Part shown: piece after piece, positions 22,411-32,300 of the stretch
How positions within the stretch are numbered: position 1 is the first letter of the stretch
Layout: each line of letters opens with the position of its first letter
Assembly (NCBI GenBank): GCA_030770545.1
Contig: CM061102.1
Coordinates: forward strand, 4,577,501-4,641,500
Reading direction: 5' to 3'
DNA length: 64,000 nucleotides
Source: Macropodus opercularis
Taxonomy: Eukaryota > Chordata > Actinopteri > Anabantiformes > Osphronemidae
Program-made: the position numbers and the translations under genes
Notes under the pieces: model-generated
Told to the model about the DNA's origin: nothing
What the model saw: only the letters and a program-made list of their open reading frames with translations
Databases searched by the model: none

Positions 22411-22898
22411 ACGAGCTTTAGGGAAGTAAATAGTGACGTTGAACTCGTAGCTGTGCGACTCATGTCCCTGTTAGAATATACAGTGTGTTTTAAAATGTGT
22501 GCGTTTAAATCCACGCTGAATCTGCTTCCTGTCTGCTACGTGTCGGTGGCTGTGCAGAAAAATTACACTGGCAGAAGAAATCTCTTCAAAACGGGTTCAG
22601 GGCCGTCGACTATTACGAGGCAAGTTTCACAGAAAATTAAAATATGCGTACTATGTATAATGTGTACATTTTAATTTTTTACTTTTATTTGGTTTCATGA
22701 AACACTATACGGCTAATAAGCTAAACAACAACGCCACTGGGTTCAATGTTTTTGTCAGTTTCGCCATTTAAACTTGTTTATGTACCTAAATGTTACAGGT
22801 TTGCCTCAGAGGTCTGTAGGCCCACACGAAGCACATGCGCTTTTCCTTTCACTATCATTAAACTCACACAAGGGCTCCATCACACACGCGTTAGATAA
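22408..22898 (+). CDS. Candidate small two-exon gene of unknown function
   Basis: I do not recognise this protein. The ORF opens at ATG 22408, inside the ZNF143-type motif, and runs 70 codons plus two bases to AG then gcaagt at 22620, a textbook GC-type donor. An acceptor at 22797-22798 (tgttacag) continues the same frame for 33 codons to TAA at 22896-22898, giving 103 aa in all. Alternative starts are Met18 (22459) and Met31 (22498). From Met31 the N-terminus (MCAFKSTLNLLPVCYVSVAV) is hydrophobic with basic residues and could be a mitochondrial presequence; that is a guess. It may equally be the first exon of a lncRNA or of a gene whose other exons I missed. Confidence 0.22.
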
Positions 22899-22899
22899 A

Positions 22900-25560
22900 G
22901 ACATAAATGTAGGACTGATGGCTGTGGGGGACGACTCTCTTCTCCAGTCATTAAACACATCATTCACACGCCCCATCAACACGCAGTTGATGTTTGCACT
23001 GATGAACTTTGAGTGTTTATTTCTGTTGTTCTTTATCTGCACCGCATCCGCATCGTGAAGGATGAGCAGTGAGGCGAGGGAGAGATGGGGGGAAACAGAT
23101 GTATCTCCCCTGAGACTGGCTAACCACTGTATCCCTCCACACTGCCATCATAAGGTCATCAATGAATAAATTATGCATTGAATGAATTATTGATGAGGCT
23201 TTGTTGGCAGCTGTATTTACAGTACAGGCCTGGTATTACATAAACTGTGCACAATTAGCTACAAAAATCGAGGCACAGGAAAATAAGGGCTGCTGCATAT
23301 CTGTAGGTTGAACGTCAGACGATGAAGCATGTTCTCATATTTTCAATTGTTACTTCATACAGTGGCCAAAGTGAAACATAACATTTTATAGCGGAAATAA
23401 CTCAAATTAGTTGAGTTACTTGAGAAAATAATAAACAACTTACTGCTGGTTTAAAGGTGATTACAAAGACTCTTTTAAAAAAAAGAAAGTAAAATAGAGA
23501 AACAATTTTTGTTGTGTTTAGATTTAGGAAAAAGTCACATTGTGTGTTAAGAATATCTTTTTATATATAACTAATGTTTGTTTTTATCCATTACAAGAGA
23601 TGAATTTTCAAGACTCAGTAAATATGACCTGCTTGTTGCCAAACTGCAGAGGCTCTATGCAAAAGTGGCACTGAGAAAATCCTCCTAATGCCCCTGCACC
23701 ACAGTGTGATGCCACAATGTGCAGCACTGAAGAATCAAGCCAGCAGCTGGATGAGTGTGAATAAATCCACTCTGCTCAGTAGCGGTGTCCGCCTTTCTCT
23801 CTTCCTGCTCCTAAAATGAAATACATAAGAAGCAATAAGGGATTAAGGAGAAATAACAAGACTTCTATGATCGGTTTGAAGGGTTGGCCCTTGTTTAATA
23901 TTATATACAGTGAGGAATATGAGGTGAAGAAAACATCCCTGCAGCGTCAGTAAGTTCGCAGACGTAATCTAAAAATGATTAATTGGCAAAGTGCATGGCA
24001 GGAGACGGCAGCTGTGTGGTGCCACCTCTAATCGGTTGCTTTCCATCTTCCATCTTCATCCCTCGCTACCACACACACAAACACACACAGCCGTCTTGAT
24101 GATGACTCACACCTCGCTGTGAAAACAGGAAGTAATTACCTGTGCTCTGCCACTGACTTGAGGTCAGCCCTTCAGTTGCCCCTGGTAGCAAAGACAGAGC
24201 TTTGCTGTGTTACGCCTGAAACCTGGGTTTCATTATCGGTGGGGGAAAAAATGAGAGAAACCAAATCCAGCCACAGCTGTTACACAGAAACATCTCCAAT
24301 AAACAAGCTACATTTTCTCGGCGTGTCCTGATCAAACCTTTTCTGACAGATCACTTCTGCTGTACTCTTTCAGCCTGATCCTCACTGAGTCGGAGCACCC
24401 TCTGAAGCTCCGGCACTCTGATCATCAGCCCACACAAGCCACTGGCAATGCCTCCACACCCTTTAAAAAGACACATTGGAACAGAGAGGAAACGCCTGCC
24501 CTCAACCACTGCACCTCTGCTACAGGTGAGAGAGGGGAACGAGAGGACGAGAGAGGGAGGGAGGAAAGCGAATGAGAACAATGTGTGTGCTTTTACCCAA
24601 TCACTGGCCAGATCCCGGTTAAGACCTAAGTCTTTTGTTGAATCATGACAAAGCTGCAGAACCAAGTCTTTGTCTGGAAACAAAGAGGAGTGTGTTTGTG
24701 TGTGAGCCTACTATTGTGGTTGTGTGTATGTGTGCGCACATTTGAGAACAAGATAGCATGTGCTAGTTTGAGAAATTGCCTCTCTGAGCGCGAGAGAAGT
24801 GCGTAGCGGATGCAAAGCGTTATATGTGAGTGTGCGACTAAGTGTGAGCCTCATTCGTTTCATTCGTTCATGCTGATGATTGGGTTGAGGTGAACAAAAC
24901 GAACGTGGCCCCCGCGATCCCATCCATGTGTGCAAATGTGAAGATGACACGTCCCACGCACGCACACTCACAGACACACACCCCGCTTTGTCATCCCTGT
25001 CACTGGTCAGCGTCTCAGGAAGAATAAGGAGCGACACATCAAAGAGACTGCCATCAGTGCCTATGTGAGAATACACTCAGACAAGCACACGCACACAACA
25101 GTCAGAGACAACCAGCCGCTATAGCTTCATTGCTAATGGAAATCCTACCCAGCAGATGTGTCCTGTTGGAGGAACACATGGAGTGTGAAACAGGCTTATT
25201 TACACACACAGGTAGTGAACCAGTAGCCACGGGCTGCACAGACACACCTGGAGGCCGTAGGTGCATCAAGGCACAGAGAAGCGAAGTGAAGACGCTCAAT
25301 CAAGAAAAGGGAATAGTGACAAAATCATACAAGCAGACAGTGTAACAGACAGAACATAAAGGTGGGACAGTTATATTATAGAACAATGACCAGTGGAACA
25401 GATGGGTGGCTGCTGAATATATAAACAAGTCTGCACCCAAAATAGATTCTATTAGTAAAATTCTATATTCACGTATTCATCAGTGTTGAACATTTGCCCG
25501 CAGAAGAGTCGTGAACCGATATTAAAAGCATCCCAAGACTAAACGAAACTAAATCTCCAG
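22900..25560. other. Intergenic sequence between the candidate promoter and nbea
   Basis: No recognised gene. It includes an AT-rich, homeodomain-motif-rich inverted element at 23156-23196 and CA/TG-rich sequence at 24060-25100. RFC3, which lies in this interval in human, was looked for on both strands and not found. Confidence 0.6.
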
Positions 25561-25649
25561 TTGTTTAGGTGGAGCTGAGCTCTGTATGAACCCATGCGCG
25601 CTCGGCTCCATGTTATTCCGCTCCGGCACCCTCCCAGAAAGCCGCCGAG

Positions 25650-25661
25650 TGCGCATGCGCG
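25650..25661. promoter_or_regulatory. nbea: NRF1 motif
   Basis: TGCGCATGCGCG is a full match to the NRF1 consensus YGCGCAYGCGCR. Confidence 0.6.
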
Positions 25662-25693
25662 GTCAGCGCGCACTACCGCAGACAGGGGGCGTC

Positions 25694-25704
25694 AACATGG
25701 CGCT
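25694..25704 (+). promoter_or_regulatory. nbea: YY1 motif
   Basis: AACATGGCGCT resembles AANATGGCGGC, the YY1 element typical just downstream of transcription starts. Confidence 0.45.
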
Positions 25705-26020
25705 GTGTGCTCGACGACCGCACTGACTGCAACCTGCCAACGGGAGAGAGAGAGGGAGAGAAAGGCAGAGAGAGGGAGGGAGGGGGAGACGCGTAGGCTA
25801 CCGTTCTGTCAAACCTCCGTCCTTTTTTCTAGCCCTATGAGTTCCTTCACGTTTTCTGGAGGATAGGGCGAATTTCCCGGTTTTGTAAAACGCCTCTCTC
25901 CCTTGTTTTTCCCTCCCTTGCGTCTTGGATGTTTTTTGTGCAGCAGCAGACGCCCAAGCTTGTAGAGCAGGTGTGAGAGACAGCGGCGACCGCTCCTCTC
26001 CTCCCTGTTTCCGAGGGGAA

Positions 26021-26371
26021 ATGTCGAGCGAGAAGCCGGTTTCAGCACCACCGGGCTCTGCTTCCTCGCTCGCGGACACAGACCGAGACGCGCACCCTCC
26101 GCCGGGCGCCTCAGCGCAGCAGCCGCCGCCGCCGCCGCAGCAGCAGCAGCCACCACAGCAGCAGCAGCAGCAGCAGTTCGCCGCGGGCGCTGGCTCCGGC
26201 GCCACCGGGGAAAGGATGGTGTCTGCAGCCGGCTCTATGGTCCTCCCGGCCGGGGTGATCAACCCCGCTGTGCCGATCAGGAATATCCAGATGAAATTCG
26301 CCGTGCTGGTGGGCCTGATCCAGGTCGGGGAGGTTAGCAACAGGGACATCGTGGAGACCGTGCTCAACCTG
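26021..26371 (+). CDS. nbea: nbea exon 1
   Basis: 117 codons. MSSEKPVSAPPG corresponds to human MASEKP. A Pro/Gln tract follows, then SMVLPAGVINPAVPIRNIQM and LVGLIQVGEVSNRDIVETVL. The donor is gtgagt. Confidence 0.96.
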
Positions 26372-29300
26372 GTGAGTGGAAGCGGGACCAGGCAGGGTTA
26401 GACAACAGAAAGGCAGCCATAGACCAGCGGAATCACTGCGTTAACCCGCTATGTTTTATTTACGATTCTTCGCTGGCCTGGTTATGTGGCTTTCGGGGGA
26501 TGATGTCATTTGTTTGTTCCGAGGATGGATGTGGGATTTGTGTGTTCTGCGGATAAACCGGGGCATTCATAAGGCCGTGTGCTGGGGGGTACATAAAGCT
26601 GTATTATGGTAAAGCCTTAGAGGACTTGAATGAAGCATGTGACCCCACCAAGGCACCGGGGGGAGACTCAAATCACCAGCCATTGTTGACGAAATGACAC
26701 ATTCGCGGTGCAGCGGGGATAATGCGTTTGCAGTCAAGCAGTAGATGGGAGAAAGTACACGCAGGCTGCACCTGACCCCGATATGTACCCGATGTGATGC
26801 ATAGGCAGGTGGTGGCAAACGCGCAAATGGCCACAGCGGTGCGCACAAGACCGACAGCCAAACGGAATTAATTCGTTTTCCTAATGAGCGAGATGGCGTT
26901 TTAACGCGCGTCTGCCCGCCACTGAAACGAATTAATTCAACACGGACAAAGGCCGACTAGCATTATGCTACCCATCGGCATATGTGCATGGTTCGCTTAA
27001 AATTATGCACAGGCCCATTGTCGAAGGCAGGGCCCTGCGTCCTGTGCGCAAAGGGGTGATGCATAGGTAGCTGTGGGGCGGTTAGTGGTTTATATTACTG
27101 TGTCTGAAACAGCAGTTTGTTTATGGATCTGCTCGGATATACGTGGCCTCCCCCTCCTTCCATCGCTACCCCTTCTGTGCCAGGTTGTGTCGGAGATGCT
27201 GGGCCTATCCTATCCAGAAACAGAGGAAAGAAATGAATCTTGTTGTTTTTTTTTTTACATGTAGTCATGACACAGATGAGCAGAATGCACAGCACACGCC
27301 GTTCAGAGACTCTAATGCGTTAGGAGGCTATAGGACGTGTGTGCTGGATGCTGCCAGGTTGTTTTCCCTCCTCCTCCATGCATCAGGCGATGGCGTGTAC
27401 TGCATGATGAAGGGGGGTTACTCTGATCGTTATTCATTCTCTTTTAAGAAAGACGTAGGATAACGTTAATGTAAATTATGTCCCGATATCAGTGCAGTGC
27501 TTTCCAGAGGTTGGCTGTTTCATGCTGCCACTGGCCTATTTAGCCACTGGATGCCTGGAGCACAACAGCCTTCAGCTGGGTTAAACCATTTTTCTCTCAG
27601 TCAGACTCGTAGGCCGTCCGGATTCAGGTCGCCTCACGTCTCCCAACTGATTATTGGTACTACACGAAAGAGCAGGGGGGCTTTGCTAGCTCAGTCCGAC
27701 CTTGTCTCTATCCCTTACAACCCCCTTGGCTGTGCAAGCTGATAACAATCCATCCTGTTCCACAGCTTTCTCCTTCACTCTGGAGGGGCTGAGAGGAATG
27801 ATGCTGCGTGCACAGACTGGCCTGGCAGGGCAGCGCCATGCATTTAAAAGCAGGTGGAGTGGTGGAGGAAGAAGAGGAGGAGAGGTGGGGGTTTGAGGGT
27901 GGGGGAGGAGAAGAGAGAGAGAGTGGAGGAGGAGGAGGAGGAGGAGGATGAGGTGGTAGGATGCTGCAGTGGCTATGTGCTCAGAAATCACCAGCTGATG
28001 CAGCGGAAGAGGGAAGGACTCTGGATTGGTCCACATCAGATCAGTGAAAGCTCATCAGTGCATTCAACTGAAACCTTCTTTGTTTTACATAAACACCTGC
28101 ATTTACTTGTGGACGCCGGTCCGATGCATTAATGCTCAAAAGCCAGACACACTAACAAATCAAAGCAGAGTGTTTGTCATACGGCGCTTTACTTGCTGAA
28201 TTCTGAATTGAACAATCAGTTCTGGTTGCATGGCTGCCAATAGCTAAGCCTGTTAGGGAATTCTGTTGCCCAGCTCCTTAATTAAAAGAGTTGAAACAAA
28301 GAGGTGTGCAGGCAGGAAACCTCAGTGATCATACTGCCGCTACAATGAGTCCACTGTGACCCAAAAGCCGATCCATTATTCCAGTCAATGTGGGAGACCA
28401 CAGCAGCCACAGTCTGCGTCCAGCGAGGACATATTGATCAGATCCCATTGCGGCTTGGGTGAACAGATGGCTTGTCAGCTGGATCAGATATGGTCCCTGT
28501 TCTTTACTGCACGGTGTTGGTTGGAAAGTGATGAACTGCAGAGTCTTTGGAAAGCAAGTGGGGAAAAAAAGGAGAAAGAAGATGTAATGGTTTAGCAGCA
28601 AACAAGAGTAAATCAACAGTATGAGTTCATCTCTATTTCTGCCTGTGTGGCTGTGATGGTAATGTTAGTTTTTAATATTGTGGAAAACTGCATGAATAAA
28701 AGTAAACACGCAGTAGATGTAGTGCACCTATAGAACTGCATGTACTGTGTGTGTGGGGGTGCAGGAGGCGAGGTGCTCAGCTATTATCACCAACAAGGCA
28801 TCACAGTTGTCAAGGCAACACTGCTCTTTGACTGCCTGCCTCCAGACGCTTGGCCACCTGGTGTTGCTTTCCACTTCCGGGGGTTCTGTCCCAGTCCTCT
28901 GCCACAATGTCTTTATGTCTCTCACACTCTTTCTTTGTCTCGTGACTTGGCGATGAGTACGGTGTTGAAGAGCAGCAACGTGACAAAGTGAAGTTTTTGC
29001 CGTCAAGACTTAAGTGGGGCCACCAGGGAGGAAGCTTGTTTTACATGCAGATGGGTTGTAGGCAGGGCCAACATCATAGGTCACCTCAAACCTAACTCTT
29101 GGGACTCTGCTTCAGGGACATGAGCTATTTTTCCGAAGATCATGACCTAATTTAGTATTTTGACGAAAACCTGTGAGGCACATCACTTTAAGATCCCCCA
29201 TAGGTAGCAGCTGGGTTGACATGAGGAGGCTGTGAAGGTAATAGCTTGTGGTGCACATCATTTACATTCTCTATGAGCCTCACAGGGAAACATCTGCATT

Positions 29301-32300
29301 AGCTCAGCGTTGTCTTTAGTCTGTCACCTTGCTGCGCATATAAATATATCCAGGTATATCAGGCCTTTGGGGGTTTCATGGAGTCCTGCCAGAAGGGGTC
29401 AGAGAGAGGTAATAAGATATAAGGGATTTTAGTATTTTCAGTTTAGTTTATTTATTATGTTTTTAATCTAGATGATTAATGAATACTGGACCACCAGAGA
29501 AAGTGGCCTTTGTTGGTCATAACGCATGGTTATATTCATCTTGCTGCAATGAGTCACTGGTAGAGTTTGCTTTGTGGTCACAGGCCAAAAAGGTTGGGGT
29601 CCAGTATTATAGATGATGCTCTGTCCAGGCCAGGATGCTTTATGGTGTGGTAATGGACCCATTTAATGGCTGTGTCATCCTTTTAGAGGACAGTGCTTTC
29701 TTTTCCCCTGCTACACTAGTGGGTCTGTGGATTGAAACCTCAGATTTTTCTATTTAATGGTCAGTCACTTCACTTTCATCCTGGGCTGAGGTTGTTTGCT
29801 CTAACATATTGTGATGCCGAATTATTGGAGGGAGAAGCCAGACGAGGAGGGATGTCTGTTGACAGCAGGAAGAGGGTTGGCATGTGATCCATCCATCCAA
29901 CTATATTGTCATATATGTATGTTTTTTTTATTGGGAGCATTGAGAGGTGTGCTTCTAGTGTATCTGCAGGCAGTGCTGTCAGTCTGCCTGCCTAAGTACA
30001 GCACCAGCTGTGCTTATTTATAGACAGCTTTATCTAGTTGTTATGCCTTTTTTTGGATCAAAACGATGTTTCTAGCACAGAAAAAGTCTGGTAACACGCG
30101 TCTGCCTCTCTCGGTCTCCTCGTCTTAAATTCCTCATTTTCTCGTTCGCCTTCCTTTGTGGTCAATTTCAGTATCTCACGGCAGCGTCAGTCCCCAGCTG
30201 AGGCCCTTTAGTGATCTCACGGTCTCTGTTAGCAAACGTCTCATTATTCTTGTCCACACACTCTGGAATCACCAAGGTCACCTGATACTGAGTCCACGGC
30301 CAGCAGAGTTGGAGTCGGCGCATTACAATGAGTGTGACACACATATAGGCCAAGATAAATACAAACGTGTGATACAGAAATGTATATTCATGCACAGAGG
30401 CTTCTCTTTACTGAGTCATGACGAAGTTCTGCAGAGATGAAGAAAACAGTTGTAGAAAAAATGATGATAGTGTCAGAAAAACTAATTTGACATCATAACC
30501 TATTGTTCTTCATATTCTAGGGTCACTCAGTTTCAAAACATTTTACAGGACATACATGCTAGTTTGCCCTGAGGCTACAGACAACGCTACAGAATTCAAT
30601 TTAATTTAACTGTTTTCCAAGTTCGCCCTGTGGCTGCGGACTCGGGGCGTAGGCTAACCGTTTGCCTGCAGCGCTGTAATCTAGCGTGGCCATGCCGAGG
30701 AAGTAACAATACATTATGACCGGCTCGGATGGCTGTTAAAGCAAAAAATCCCACAAGTAGACTAGAAAAGGCTATTGAGCTGTGAATCCATCACAGCTGT
30801 GATGGATTCATTAATCTTGTAATCTAGTAGCGGACAGAATCTGTGATGCTGAGGGTGTCATAGGTGACTAGGATCAGTTCTGGCAGTTCGGTTTCAAGTC
30901 ACTTGAAGGATGCTGCTTGTACCATTGGGCCTTTGTAGTGTTGCTCCCTGCTGCTGTTTTTTCATCTTTTGCGTTAACGTTTCTTTGTGTTAGGTATAGA
31001 GACTATTCCTGCCTTTACTATTGAGTGGATTGATTAGTCAAAGACGAGGATAAATGGGAAACTAATCTAGTCATTGACTTTTCATTTTCACTTTGCACTG
31101 ACCTACCCATATTCAGCTGCTTCATCCCATTACGTCTCCCATCAACCCAACAAACTCAGTCCCTGATTATGTAAATGACGTATTTCGTTCACATGTTTTC
31201 TGAACGTCTCTGTATTTAGGACTTTTATTTTAAAATTGTTTTGCATACAGCTTAAAAAATAAATGGTTTGCACTGTACATCATGATGATATTTCATGTGG
31301 GGAGAGGCAAATATTAGCCTCAGGTAAATGCTGCAGCAAAGAGGAGAATACTGTCTCAGCTAGAGGATGCACATTTTGTTTATCTTCGCCAAGTGTTTTG
31401 CAGGCGTCTGCGAGATGATGCTAGGGGTTATTTTGGGGAAAGATTAGCTGCTGTAATGCTGCAGAGAAGCTTAGTCAGTGCGCCTGGGGGCTGTGACAGC
31501 AGAACCGGTGCTGACCCAAGGGACAAAAACAGCTCAAAACGTTCTTATTAGGGTGACCTGCCACTTCAACACTACATGCATGTGTTCACATGTGTTGGTT
31601 TGGCTTCGAGTGAAAGGTCATGAACAGCTTTGCTGTCTGTCTGACAGCTGGGATGTCCTGACCTCTGCATGATCCAGAGATGGTAAAAGACGATGTGCGG
31701 TGGATGCTATGTTTGCTTTTTACCGAGTGAATCAGAGAGAATGATGGTGAACTAAAAGAAGAGAGAAAATTGAAAAGTCTGTCCTTCAGGTGCTGGTTTC
31801 TTCTGGAGTGTCTCACGGGTCCAGCTGTACAGTGTCCTACAGTGTTCTGTGGGGGTCTGATGAGTTTCAGCCCCCCTGCGGAGCCTCATCACGCCTTGTG
31901 TATCAGTGCACTCCTCCTCTCTGCTGCTCCAGGTGACAGAGGGTTGAAATCCAGCAGGAGTCCCATAGACCTGAGTAAAGGGAAGAGTTTGCACGTTTTT
32001 AGTCTGAAGCACAATGTTTTAATTGGACGTTTTCCTTTTCACGCTGGGGGACTAGCTTCTACTGGCTTGTTAGCGGGGTTAGCATTTCTCTGTGTAAATG
32101 AAGGTTGCAGGTTTAACTCTCACAGTCGGTGGCATTCTGGGAACTCCTTCCACAGTGTTGAAAGTCAAAACCCCTTTTGCTCCAACTGCTTCAGAACCAA
32201 CTAAACCTTTTAAAGGCCTTACATGTTTCCTGCTGGTGTCATTATCATCGTCATGTTTCCCTCCTTTTGGTTTAAATTCTAACATGATTATTGTTAAAAT

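Larger units (their letters stand above)
25580..26020 (+). promoter_or_regulatory. nbea: nbea CpG-island promoter and 5' UTR
   Basis: CpG-rich block with a perfect NRF1 palindrome TGCGCATGCGCG (25650-25661), a YY1-type AACATGGCGCT (25694-25704) and a GA-rich run (25741-25795), ending at the neurobeachin start codon. NRF1 plus a just-downstream YY1 element is a common TATA-less arrangement, so the transcript probably starts near 25680. An ATG at 25925 is in frame with the main ORF and would add 32 residues, but its context (ttggATGt) is poor, whereas ATG 26021 has a purine at -3 and aligns with the human start. Confidence 0.6.

Noticed and set aside
21310..25560. RFC3, expected here from human synteny
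   Set aside because: None of the ORFs on either strand shows clamp-loader AAA+ motifs (Walker A, SRC) or the MSLWVDKYRP start.
25798..26367. 189-aa - strand ORF with a Cys/Gly-rich run
   Set aside because: It is the antisense shadow of nbea exon 1; the Cys/Gly run is the reverse of the CAG/CCG repeat.
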